Assembly: GCA_029298735.1 (NCBI GenBank)
Contig: JANSLP010000307.1
Location: 1-38,896, forward strand
Direction of reading: 5' to 3'
From: Ophiostoma sp. CBS 140.51
Lineage: Eukaryota > Ascomycota > Sordariomycetes > Ophiostomatales > Ophiostomataceae
Length of the DNA stretch: 38,896 nt
Shown: positions 23,617-35,000 of the stretch, in pieces
Position numbering within the stretch: position 1 is the first letter of the stretch
How the letters are laid out: each line of letters starts with the position of its first letter
Notes under the pieces: model-generated
Seen by the model: only the letters and a program-made list of their open reading frames with translations
What the model was told of the DNA's origin: nothing
Databases searched by the model: none
Translations under genes and position numbers: made by a program

Positions 23617-24530
23617 CCCGGCCTATTCTAGCTTTGCCACTCTGCATGAACCGGATGCTGAACTGGAAAGTGCAGTTCTCAACAATAGGAGAAGAAGGAA
23701 GAAGAGAAGAAGAAAATGGCTACTTTACACGACCATCCATGAGGGCTCCATTATCAGCCGCAAGCCGGCCCAAGGCTAAAAAATTGGCAACATTAAACGA
23801 GACGCCAGAAGAAAAGAAGGAAAAAAGGAAAGACTTTGGTCAGTGTAGCCGAGTTGGGAAATATCGCCCAATGACACGAGTGGATTTCGACGATGACCCA
23901 TCTCCATCAAGACGAAAGACTGAAGACTGAAAACAGAATGCCAACTGCCAACAGCCACAACCTGCGACCTCACTCTTGCATCTGCATTCAGTCTCCGCAT
24001 CTTGAATCGTGTATCTCTGGGCACACCCTTGAGTCTCTCTCTTGGCGTTTATTCTTTTCTCTCTCGTCGAAATGCCCGGAAATCGAGTTCCATTCATTTT
24101 ACCTCCGGCCACTCGCATTCGCTGAACGTATCTTCTTCTCTTTTCTGTCCATTTCTGCCTCACCACTTTCTTCCTGACAGCAGCGAGTACAGTGTTACCC
24201 TCTGTATTTTGGCTTTAAATCAGTGTCCGACAAGGATTGAAGGTCGAGAGACCGTGTGTCTGTTGGCGTCGAAGCGAGGAAAGGATGCAGGCACGCTAAG
24301 CATCGTCGACGAGGAGGACAGGAGGTCAAAACACTGCTAAGAGCAAGCATTAAACTCGTCGTGTAAGTGGTCGAGGGGGGCATGGAAGGCCCTGTCAATG
24401 TAAAAAGGAGTCAGATACTGAGTACACGTACACGGAGGAAACACTCTTCGAGGAATACGTCCCTTCTCGGAAGCGCTACCGAAAGCAACATCTCCCAACA
24501 GCTGCAACACCTTTCAACTTACACTGGTCG

Positions 24531-24600
24531 ACGTGCATCGATGTGCATCGATGTGCATCGACGTGCATCAGGACGCATCGCCATGCATCCCGAGGTATCG
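24531..24600. repeat. 10-bp periodic repeat array upstream of the P450
   Basis: Seven consecutive 10-bp units with consensus RYGTGCATCG. The first three are nearly identical (ACGTGCATCG, ATGTGCATCG, ATGTGCATCG); the next ones degrade but keep the GCATC core in register. It lies about 600 bp upstream of the P450 start codon. The period equals roughly one DNA helical turn and is not a multiple of three, so a coding origin is unlikely. Confidence 0.75.
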
Positions 24601-25197
24601 TATCAAGGAGGGAGGCCACACAGAGGACAGAGTCCATAGAGGACATACTCTGCTCTCTCTGATGTCGCCGTGACCGACGGCTGAAGGTTGATCGTCGCTG
24701 AGAAGCAACAGCAGGAAAAAGAAAGCAAAAGAGGCGTTCGACGTCAAGAGTAGAGGGCTCAGAATGGCCAAGGCATCACGAGGCCGGTATGCAATGCTGT
24801 CACACCCTTATCTCATGACTCCTTTGTTGGTGGAAAACAGGTCGAAGCAAGACAACGATGCAAGAAGAGGCAACGACAGTACGTAGGCTCCATAGGCTCT
24901 GTCGCTGTATCTCTTGTTAAACTGGAAAGAGCGCCCTGAAAATTGCCATAGTGACGTCTAGAGCCCATCCTGATGCCATTTTAGGAAGCCACGATCCACG
25001 ACCATTTTACCTGCCCCCATCGCTCCTTCCATTTTTGAAAAGCATCAAACGCACATGCCCACCAGTGAAAATTCTTCCTAAAATGCAGTCTGCCCAGTTT
25101 TGGAAAATTCTGTTACTTCTTCATTTCGTCTCTTTTTCTTAGCTTTCGACCTTTCGATCTTTCGACCTTTCTCCTGGTTTCGACGTTGTCCGTGATT

Positions 25198-26852
25198 ATG
25201 ACCGCGATCACGCTTCTGTCGACCGAAATCCTTTGGCGTTCTGCGCTCTATGGCAGCATTGCCTTTGCCATCATTGGCTTTGCTCGCCTAATGTATCTCT
25301 TGTTCATTTACTACGACTATGTCTCGCCTCTTCGCGATCTCCCAGGTCCCAAAGTGAGTATCCATCACGATTCTTTTCTTGACAGCATCACCACTAACCA
25401 TGTTAACAGGACCACCACATCTTCCTCGGCCAACTGCTGAACCAGTTCCGCGCTGGTGACCCCGAACAGCCCTACACCGACTGGATGCAAAAGTGGCCCG
25501 ATGCACCGCTCATCCGCTACCGCGAGACCGGCTTTGCCGCCGAGGGCTTGCTCATCAACAACGCTGCCGCCTACCGCGATGTCATGCAGTCTCAGACCTG
25601 CTATGCCTACGAGCGGTCTGCTCCCTTCCGCCGTCTGATTGGCGACATCATTGGCGTCGGTCTTGTGTTTGCTGAAGGCACAGAGCACCGTGCTCAACGC
25701 AAGGCACTGGGTGGCCTGTTTACCGTCAGCAACATCAAGGCGTATCTGCCCATCCTCCAGGACAAGGCCGACCGTCTTGTGGCCGAGTGGGATCGTGCCG
25801 TCACCGACGAAAAGGATGACGGCAACGTCGAAATCAAGCAGCTGTATGCCAAGATTACGCTGAACGTCATTTCGATTTTTGCCTTGGGCATCGACTTTGG
25901 CAATCTCGACTCGCGCACAGCGTTCCAGTCGTGCTACGAGGCCATGTTTGACCTGTCGACGTCCGGAATGTTGCTGGCCGCCATCAATCTTGTGGTGCCA
26001 ATCCGCTGGCTACCCGTCCAGGCCAACCGTGTCTTTATGGACGCCAGCACCGAGCTGCGCGGTATCCTGACAGGCGTCACCGAAGCCCGCATCCTGTCCG
26101 TGGCCAGCGACAATGAAAAGCCTATCCTGCCTCCGACTGCCTCCCCCACCAAGGATCTGTTGACCTACATGGTCGAAACAAAGTACCGCGCCACCAACCC
26201 GGCCGACCGCTGGTCCAAGGAAGAGCTGATTGAGCAGCTTCTCAATTTTATGGCCACCGGCCACGAGACCACGGCCGGTGCTCTCACATTTGCCACGCAC
26301 GAGCTCGGCTTGCACCCCGAAGTCGTGGCTAAGATGCGCAAAGAGGCCCTGACTCTCCCCGAAAGCCCTTCTTTCAGTGACATTGACCGCCTCCCCTATT
26401 TGGACGCTGTCATCCGCGAGTGTCTTCGCTACCAGACACCCGTCGCCGGTATTCCCCGCGTGGCCCAGCACGATGTTTTTGTCGCTGGCCGGCGTGTGCC
26501 CAAGGGCACGACACTGATGCCCGTCCCGGCTGTCCTGCACCGCAACAAGACTTTGTGGGGCGACGATGCCACGACCTTCAACCCGGACCGCTGGCTCAAG
26601 GACCCGTTGATCGGCGGTGCAACTGACGGCGACTCGTGTGCTTGGGTGGCCTTTGGTCACGGCCCGCGTGCCTGCATTGGCCGTGCCCTGGCGTCGCTCA
26701 ACGTCAAGGTTGTCTTGTTGTCGCTGGTCAAGCAGTTTGAGTGGGAGTCGGTGCACAAGGGCAAGCTGCCCGTGGTCAACCCGTCGGGCCAGCTGCGGCC
26801 GAGCGGTGAAGTGTGGCTGAAGGTGAAGCGAGTGGGTGAGGAGACGAAGTAG
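25198..26852 (+). CDS. Cytochrome P450 monooxygenase
   Basis: Exon 1 is 25198-25353 and exon 2 is 25410-26852, giving 532 residues. The 56-nt intron has donor GTGAGT, branch ACTAACC and acceptor AACAG, phase 0. An N-terminal membrane anchor (about residues 10-37) is followed by the proline hinge LPGPK at the splice site, so the enzyme should sit in the ER membrane. P450 signatures are all present: I-helix ATGHETT (334-340), ExxR (Glu389, Arg392), the PERF-type NPDRW, and the haem loop FGHGPRACIG with Cys474 as the iron ligand. Such enzymes use O2 and electrons from NADPH-P450 reductase to hydroxylate lipophilic substrates. The CYP family cannot be assigned by eye. It lies tail to tail with a terpene synthase (665 bp gap), so oxidation of a terpene is the natural guess, though not shown by the sequence. 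Confidence 0.95.
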
Positions 26853-27517
26853 GTAACGCTTTGTACGACGAAGTAACGGCAGATGGATGTTATGTATTTA
26901 CGAAATATGTACGAGAAATCTTTGTTGTATGTAGTACTCGACGCGAGTTGGTTTACTTTTTTTCAGATGCCAGATACGAGGTCCAGATACCAGGATAGAG
27001 GATTTTACCAGGATGGTGATGTTTAACAGGACGGAAGAGTTTATGGCGGCTATGAGTGCTTTCAATGTTCATTGATAATTCTTTGTTTAGTTTGAAAAGG
27101 GGAGGGTTTTAAGTTAGATTTTCTCTATTTTTGGGCTGGATCTAAATTGTGATGAATGGTGACAATGTGACAATGTGATTAAAAGGGAATCTGGAAATTC
27201 GATGAGATGTGCCAAAGTTTGGCAAAAAGTACAAAAATAAGGACCATCAAGAAAATGTGATCAAAGATGACAAAATGTGCATCGACAAGTTCGGAGAAAA
27301 TGTGGAATACAAACGAAAAGGGAGAATCACCCATGCGCCCAAAAAAACCAAGTTCCCACAACAGCCAAAGTTCCCAAACAGGAGATAAAAAACGCAAAAG
27401 AAAAAGCAACCTGCATGCCGTCCAACGCCTGACGCCTTGACACCTCCATACGCCTCGCCTCATCCCCCCATTCCCACCCCCTTCCATCTCCTCCTCTCAC
27501 TCCTACCCCACCCCCTT
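26853..27517. other. Convergent 3' intergenic region
   Basis: Between the stop codons of the P450 (plus) and the terpene synthase (minus). It is AT-rich and should hold both 3' UTRs and terminators. A minus-strand 102-codon frame with ATG at 27487 is not accepted as a gene. Confidence 0.55.
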
Positions 27518-28832
27518 CTAGTACACCTCCTGCAGTGGCAGCAGTTCCACCACTCGGGTCATTTGCACCTCGGCACCTCTTGCCCCAAAGTAACGAACAC
27601 TCTCAAAACTCCACTGGTCATTGGCACGCACCCAATTGCCAAGACCGGAGGCGAGGTGCTGGAAGGCAGGGCCAGTGTGGTGGGCGGTGGCCGTCTCATA
27701 CAAGGCGAGGAATCGTTCGAGCAGCACTTGGTGGTACGCTGCCACCCAGTTGACACTGTCCTGGGCGGTCTTGATTACAGTCGGAGCGTTCTTTGGCGGA
27801 GGACTCTGCGGCGGATTCTTCAGCACGACAGTCACGATGTTATGGACCGCGCCAGTAGCACGCTCACGATTGTAGGACACCAGATCCTGTGTTGTTAGTA
27901 CGTAGAAAATAATAATATGCAAAGGAGTAGAGACGTACGTTGCCGATAAGGATCATGTCCGTGGCCAAGGACGAAAGCTCCCGCATGTCAGCGTTGTTGA
28001 CTGCCTCCGAAATGGCATCGTCGTCCAGCTCCTGAGGAAGGCCGAGCTCGAGAAGCACAAAGGACGGCTGAGCTCCCACGGTTCGGCGCCGGACAGCAAG
28101 GAAGCTCTCCAAGGTGTAGACGGGAGGTCCATCGGCAACCTCTTTGGCCCGGTCGGCGGCCTCGGTCACGATGGACTGCAGGTAGTCAAAGAAGTGATCG
28201 AGGAAACGTCCAGCGGTCGAGGGCCGGAAGCCGGGTGTCGTGATGGCACGATGCCAGAAGGCACGGACAATCTCGGCACCGCGCCACTCGTCAGCCGGAC
28301 GAGGCACGTCGGGGTTGGGCAGGGCATCGATGAGAAGGGCCACTCGTTGCTTCGTGACTTCGTGCGAGGCCTCGTCGGTGCCGTCCTCGACGACGAAAAA
28401 GACGTTCATGAGGTCGCATCCAATGCGATTGTGCTCTGCAGGAAGAGATAGAAGGTTAGTACAGGCCGTCACTTTCTTTCATCTCGTGAAACTGAGGTCG
28501 ACAAACCTTTATTGAGTCGTGGGTAGGCCAGGGACGCGAGACGACCTGTGATTGTCAGTGTGTTTTCTTTCAGCCCATTCAAAATAGGATGACTTACCGT
28601 AGTCGCAACGGTCAAACTTCAGCTGGGCTTTGGGCGGAAAGAACTGATAGGAGTGAAGCCAGTCGAGAGACTCAGAGGCGGTGATCTCGTAGAAAGGGTT
28701 GATTGATCGAGGCCAGGGCCAATCCTTCAAAGTCTCAGGGATGTACAGAGTCGAATCGTCACCAGAAGTAAGTGTCGTCGTCTGTTGGACTGGCAACTTG
28801 CGTCGGAGGCAGTAAGTGAAAAGAGAAAGCAT
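27518..28832 (-). CDS. Class I terpene synthase (sesquiterpene-synthase type)
   Basis: Four exons: 28832-28598, 28545-28507 (39-nt microexon), 28435-27939 and 27886-27518, giving 379 residues. The introns (52, 71 and 52 nt) have GTAAGT, GTTTGT and GTACGT donors and CAG acceptors, and all phases agree. Class I landmarks are in order: the metal motif region DLMNVFFVVEDGTDEA with E108-D109-G-T-D112, where an aspartate is usual at the first position; the diphosphate-sensing RRRTVG (207-212); the NSE motif N257-D258-L-V-S261-Y-N-R-E265, assembled across intron 3; and the terminal R355-Y356 pair. Length and motif spacing fit fungal sesquiterpene synthases that ionise farnesyl diphosphate with three Mg2+ and cyclise the cation in the cytosol. 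Product and substrate chain length cannot be read from sequence. The promoter carries a periodic GTGAG array. The neighbouring P450 is the likely tailoring partner. Confidence 0.93.
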
Positions 28833-28909
28833 CCTGACAATGTTGCTGATGGTTGTTGTTGTCGAGAGTTGTTCTGACGAGAAGGTTGGAGGAAGGGGGT
28901 GGGCCTCGA

Positions 28910-28915
28910 TTTAAA
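28910..28915 (-). promoter_or_regulatory. TATA-like element of the terpene synthase
   Basis: TTTAAA about 80 bp upstream of the synthase ATG (28832), within an otherwise mixed sequence. A core promoter role is inferred from position only. Confidence 0.3.
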
Positions 28916-28977
28916 GCGACAAAGTTTGCAAAAAGAAAAATTCTGGAATGTTTTGTGATGTCTGAAGAGGTTGGCGG

Positions 28978-29077
28978 AAAGTGAGAACAAAGTGAGGCAG
29001 AGGTCAAAATAAGGTGAGGCAGACCTCAAGAGAAAGTGAGCCAGAACAAAGTGGCCCAAAAGTCACAACAAAGTGAG
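28978..29077. promoter_or_regulatory. Phased AAAGTGAG element array in the synthase promoter
   Basis: GTGAG cores start at 28981, 28992, 29014, 29036 and 29073, with a variant (GTGGC) at 29051. Most are preceded by AAA or CAAA and three are followed by GCAG/CCAG. The first four are 11, 22 and 22 bp apart, and the last two 22 bp, i.e. one or two helical turns. They lie 150-245 bp upstream of the synthase ATG; on the gene strand the element reads CTCACTTT. This looks like a multi-site regulator-binding region, though a decayed 22-bp tandem repeat would look the same. Confidence 0.45.
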
Positions 29078-32000
29078 CTGCAACTGACAAAGAACAGGCC
29101 AGACGGATTAGGGCGTCTCTCACTACACTGTATGCAAGGAGGGTAGCACCTGGGAGAGCCAAAATACAAAGCTACTGCGAGTGAAAATCATGCTTTGGGA
29201 AATCACACGCCCCATTTGCTTTGTGGTCCTCATCAGAATAAAAAAGTTGTGTGCGGCTGGGCTGATGAGAGCTCAATGGTGAATGGCTTGTCCGTGGGAC
29301 TGGCACTGGCCCGATTTTGTCCGTGACTCGATTTTGTTCGTGCATTTCTTACTTACAGCAGACTCCAGGAATCATTTGAGAAAAAAAAACTTCTCCCATG
29401 CCTTGTTTTCTTCACTGTACAACTTTCATTCTTAAAAGAATAAAGGGCGAAAGAGCACAGAGGCATAGCAGTTGCTCGTTAAAGGGGAAAAAGTGGCACT
29501 CATCGCATGTTGTCAAGACAGCGTCAAGAAGTCACACTAAAAAGAGTCGAAGGTGTGGCGCCATGAAATGCTTCATCTCTTGTAGATTTGCTGTCACGAA
29601 GTTAGACACAGAGCTTCCTTGCTCCGTTATTATTCCATTAATGAGAGAGCCGATGCGTATTTTGAACATATTTAGATGTGCCTGGACAGGATTAGCAGCT
29701 TTGTCTGCTGGCGTACCTGTATTGGCTCGGCAAAGAACCTCGTTTGCCACATACCATGGGATGTATGCTGGTCAAGTCGCGTTGACGATAATAACGAGAG
29801 AAAGTGGCCTATTTCCCAGCATAGATTTACTATTATTGTCTCTTAATATACATCGGTATTCAAGTAAGGCTGTAAGGCCATAATCCAAAGGGACGAATGC
29901 CATGTTAACTAGTTCTGGCGATCGAGCTGGCCACCTTGGCCATCAGAGTGTTGGATGATGTGTGTAACGCCGTCATTTTTTCTTCTGCAAAGGCCGCGGT
30001 AGCATTGCCTGCTCTTCCCACGATCTTTGAAATTGTCGATGCAGAAGAAAGATGGCTATGATGCCGACAACGGTCAAAACGTATATATCGGTCACAACAT
30101 ATATATGGTGTGTCTTTTTCTTGAGTACTTATGTTGTCTGCATGTGAAACTCGGTTGATGGCATCTGCTCAACCTTTTGTTTACTCTTTCCCTATGAAAA
30201 ATATGTGGAAGTTCTCCTAGGTATGCTGTACGCTTTGAGAACATATATGTTGGCAATAGCCCTCTCGATGACGCTTCGTGATACCTAAAGTTTCTCTCTG
30301 GTTTGTCACATAGGCAGCTGGTGAATAATGTGGCAGCAGCTTCACTTGTTGGTTGGTCTAAGTGTATCAAGGACGATGCCAACACCTTCTTGAGTAGGAA
30401 CGCCTGGTAACATATTTGTGGCAAGGGCCATACTACTTTTCAAGAGATCGCAAGAGCATCTCCAGCCCAGACTTGAATTGTTCTTTTCTGTGACAATTCT
30501 GTCTGACATATTTTGGCATCGACGGTAAGCCGGCACATATGAAGACAATTCTTTGAGTGCTAATTCCCCAAGGTTACCAAACAAGGGAACGCAACTGGCC
30601 CCAATGGGAGTTTATGTTTGTACGAGATCACTGCGCCCCCGTAGAGTAATTGGCCCTCGCCAGACTTGAGCGTGACGTCCCAGAGGAGGAGTCCTTCTAA
30701 TTCATCAGCTTGCTACGCCGATGGGTTCGAAGTATAGATGGTATTAAAGTATCCTTCATGAAGCGGTTCAAATAGCTTACAAGAGCCCGCGAGCACGGCG
30801 CGCTTTATTGGCGATGCTGGTGAGAGTGTTGTTGTTGAAAGGCTTACCCATGGTGGCTTCCGCGTACGCAGGGTTCTATCGGCTGAGAAACACTGCCCAT
30901 TCTTGAGAAAAGACAATGATCAGCCGTCAATCAAGGCTGAGGTTTTCCTAGAAGCGTCTGGCCTCACGCGAGTCGCATGGCAGGTCCCACTACAGGTAAG
31001 GGGCGTGGTCGCAGACTCGTCACGTAGCATATCTGAAGAGCAACGCTCTTTTTGAAATTGCTGCCCATTCGGAGCGTTCCTCTCACTGCCGAAAAGCCCA
31101 TCAGTCTATTCGCCGCCCTCCAAATGGCCCCGCTAGTTACTGCCTTGGGCTGTGACGATCTTCTTGGTCTGTGCCCACGTCTTTTTGGCCTTCATGACGT
31201 CTCGCGTCTGTCCTTGGCCTTCTCGGGCCTAACCATGACGTCCAGGAGGCGGAGTCTTTCACCCGCTGCGAAGATGGGTTAGAAGCCTTCAGGCCCAAGA
31301 TAACCTGGGGCCGCTGAATCTCCATCACAAGGATCTCTCGCGGCCTTCTGTGCGTCCTTTTTGGCCTTTGCCTCGACGATGTGGTAAACCACGCCTCACT
31401 AGTCCATACTTAGATTTTGGGTTCTCAGTGGACCTTCTCAATATGTATCGGCTTTGATGCGCTTAGTTTTCCCTTGGCCGTCGGCCATGCATTGTCCTCT
31501 TGCTGAGTGGGGGCACGGGAACATCTGCTCATCTTTGGCGCGTCGACGAACCGGCCGAGGAGGAAAGGCAGGTCAGTCGAGCTGCCTACTCTTTGAGTAA
31601 CTCCCGTCAGTCAAGGTGATGCCGCAAGAACAAGCCGAGCTCTTCACATACCCACGTGTGGAAGTTTCTGCTGACTACCATGCTAGGCAGTACGGTAGGT
31701 CTTTTGACTGTCAGCCTCTTCTTGCGTATCTCTTGCTCGGCATAATCGACCACGTCGACTACCCCGTCTCCCACGAACATGGCTCCGTTCGTAAGCTCGC
31801 GAACAGTCGTATTCCACAGCTTCAAAGTAGGTCATCCTACGCAACTGGGACTTGTTGGGTGTCTGATGGGAGCATCTGGTAAGAACCTAACTCGGATCGT
31901 GTCTAGCCGACATACAGTATGACCAGCTAGTCTTCTTGCTTCTCACTGATACGGAGGTCACCAATTCCCAGTAAACCATGTTTTGCTGAAGTCACTCAGG

Positions 32001-35000
32001 TCCCGGGTGCTCGTATTTTCATGGCCTCTCTTTAACGAGCTTGGTGGTGGTGGACTCCACATCTCCAAACTCTCCTTGTCACCCTTTTCATGATCAAATC
32101 ATCTTGTACAGCTTCTTTCCGGGGCGGACCATGTATGGAAGATACAGTCTCTGTATGTGTTTAAGTCAGAGCAGTCCATAGACTGGATATCGAGAGTGTG
32201 AAGGTGGCCATACTACGGCGAAATGAAGTACCTGTACGAAAGACAGCTTGCTGGCGGGAGTTGGTCGTGTCATGACCTCAAGAACTTGCTGTCTTCACAA
32301 ATAACGGGTACGAAGTGAGAGTTTGCCATGGTGTAGGTTTGAGTCATAAAGTTGAAATAGGACTCTTGACAAGAAAGTCGAGAAGTGGTGATGTTGCGCC
32401 AGACACGCCAGCTCCTGAAGATCACTATGATCAAAGGCGACAGATTGTCAATCACTTGAGCTGTGACACTGGTAAACAAGCCACATAATACCTGCAAGTG
32501 AGTTTGAAGCTGGGGTGAAAGTAGACCTCTCTCTCCAGGTCAACATCTCGGTGAAGAAACATCTATGGTGTTCCAGGTCACATTCGCAGTTCAGTCACAG
32601 CTCAAATTGGAAGGACACACTCTTGACTGCCTGGATAAATCCGGCACGCACATTGATTGACGGAGTTGCAGGCCACATAAGATTGCAACCATTGCTTGAC
32701 AGACTTTGTCTTGGGTATGCCATGATCTGTGTATGTAGCATTCCGCGTGGCAGACGGCACTCTCTCTACCATATCTCACATGTTTTGCTCATTGTCCCGA
32801 GCTCTGGCTCTTACTCTCCACGGCCATGATACCAACTCTAGTCTCTGTTCCCACTTCTCACCGACGACCAGTTGTGTATTGTTGTACTCTTTGGTATTTA
32901 CAGATATCGCCATTTTTGTGTCTGCCGGCTTGTTTGTTTGGCCGGCCAAATACTGTTTCAGTACAGCTCTGCTTGCAGTCATGTAAGTACACCATACGAT
33001 GCACTTGAGCCCCAAAAAATTCTTATCAACCTTGTTGGCGCAGAGAAGCGACGGGTAGTCATTCTGAAAAGGCATACGGCCTTTCTAAGGAGCTCTCGGT
33101 TTCTGGTCATCGTCACTTTTTCTTATCCTCCATCTCTAAAAAGATCATGGGCTTCGACAGAGGACGCAACGAACGAAGGGGTTGCAGAGGGCCGGGATGT
33201 CGTATTTGCTGTCGTAAGCGGCGCAATCGGCGTTGATGAGCATCATCTGCCCACGTCCTTCCCCAAATATCTCTCCCCGATCTTGGATCTTGTAGTACTT
33301 TCGCCGCTGAACCTGTACATACTCTCGTGGGCGTAGTTGAATGTGGTGCAGATACGTACAAGTGTCTGCATCGGAGCCCGGCATGAGAGCCACAACGATG
33401 ATCAGACACTAGCCGCAACGCAATTTCTTGTCCATATGGACCCTGCTGCTAGACACAGGCTGGCGGAGTTCCCACACGTCACACGTTCCGTTTGAAAGGC
33501 TGTTGCTAATAGGCTTTCATCATTTTATGTGCAATGAGCGAAGTGGCGTATCCGTGTCATCGCTAGGCATCATGGCAATGGCATCGACCTTGTTAGCACA
33601 GGAGACGAAAGATGAACTTTCTGGGGTGCAGCTCGGCCAAGTAACTCTCAATTTTTGCTCGTTGTCCCCGTTTACGTCTCTGGACTTTCCAAAACATACC
33701 AATCCCCCACGTAGGATACCACAAAGGAAGCCGGGCCAGGGCATGAGATCGAGGTAAGGAGCACTCAGAGCATCAATGAACGTGGAAGAGTCCTAGACCA
33801 AGCCGTCTTGCAGATCAGCTTTCTTTTTCCGTGCTGTCAAGCCCATGTCTCGAAATCGTCCGCTGTGAAAAGAACTCTAGCCTTACCCTGGGGAAGGTGC
33901 ACAAGGGGATGCAGGATGGTGCTTGAAGTATTACTGGCCGCTGATACGACGTCTTTTTGAGTGAGTCATTGGTGGGACGTTCTTTCACTTTAACGGGCAA
34001 GACATGTGCCGAATATGGCATATCCTTGTCATCACACGAGGCCGTATGAGGATCTGTCGGCCGTCGGCTTGCCGTCAGTCATGCCAGTAGTAGCCCGTGG
34101 TGGTGGTCAACTGGGCCGTACAACCGGGAAACTTGACACTCAGCGTGTTGTGCACGGGCCCGAAGGCGGACGCTGGCAACCCGACCCGGGCAAAGTGATG
34201 ACCAATTCTTCTACCGCTAGTGTTCTCAGCCCTGTTCGCCTGCATCATCACACTCTGGGCGACGCCCTCGATAACGATGAACTTCGACGTCCACTGGTTG
34301 ACGATCCACTGCCCGCTGATGTCAGCCGAGGAATGAACATGTTCGTGATAACCCGTTGAAGCTACAGGTGAGAGACATGTCAGTATGCCATGAGAGAGAG
34401 TGAGGGCTGATCTCCTCCTCTGATGTGAGGAAATGAAGACGTCTCTGACGTAAAACTTACTTACATGTGAGAAACTCTGCTGACGAACACCCAAGTGATG
34501 AACACACAACTGGATCTTTTAGGGGTGGGAAGCTGGGGACAGTCCACACATATGTGTTTTCTTGGTTGTGGTTATTGTCAGAGTCGAGTCAAGTCATGAA
34601 AGAAGTCTAGTGACCGCGCTCCTGATTGTAGCCTGTGAGAGAGCTGAAAGTAGATGTGATAGAAAGTGACGGTTGAAGAATTTAATGCAAAGGTTAAGAA
34701 AAAAATATAAAGGAGGGAGAGTTATTATGGAGTGAAAGGGGTAGGTAGGAGGATATTTATACCTGGGGAGAAGGGGGGGCAAAAGGGGAAGGAAGGGCAT
34801 GGAAGGGGGGTGGAAGGGAAGTAAATTCAACGGGGAGTCATAGTGAGCTGTGAGTTATCGTGAAGTCAGATGCAGGTGAGGTCAGTGTTAGTGGAAGATA
34901 AGAAAAAGGCCAATGGCCCCTGTCGACGGACGTTTAGCGTCAATGCACCCTGCACTTCATATCTTCTTCATCTCTTCTTCATGTCTACCTCAGCCTTTTA

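Larger units (their letters stand above)
19040..25197. other. 6.2 kb region without a confident gene
   Basis: Holds the 3' flank of the transcription factor, two weak minus-strand coding candidates (19494-20067 and 22999-23616), AT-rich stretches (about 21060-21250), C-rich sequence near 22800, and the 10-bp-periodic array at 24531-24600. The last few hundred bases are presumably the P450 promoter. I saw no transposase or reverse transcriptase motif. Confidence 0.45.

Noticed and set aside
26010..26756. 248-codon minus-strand frame opposite the P450
   Set aside because: Antisense shadow; the P450 motifs fix the true strand.
27179..27487. 102-codon minus-strand frame downstream of the synthase
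   Set aside because: Lies in the 3' flank, is Phe/Leu/Trp-rich without pattern, and has no conserved features.
29398..29883. 161-codon plus-strand frame
   Set aside because: AT-rich codon use unlike the neighbours, no domain, and no second exon; probably chance.
33145..33393. Peptide GEGRGQMMLINADC compared with the protein-arginine deiminase middle domain
   Set aside because: The resemblance is a few residues only, and no catalytic-domain motif follows in any frame.
34080..34376. Minus-strand segment ending GYYWHD compared with aegerolysins
   Set aside because: Only a short YYW similarity; the rest of the segment does not follow the family pattern.
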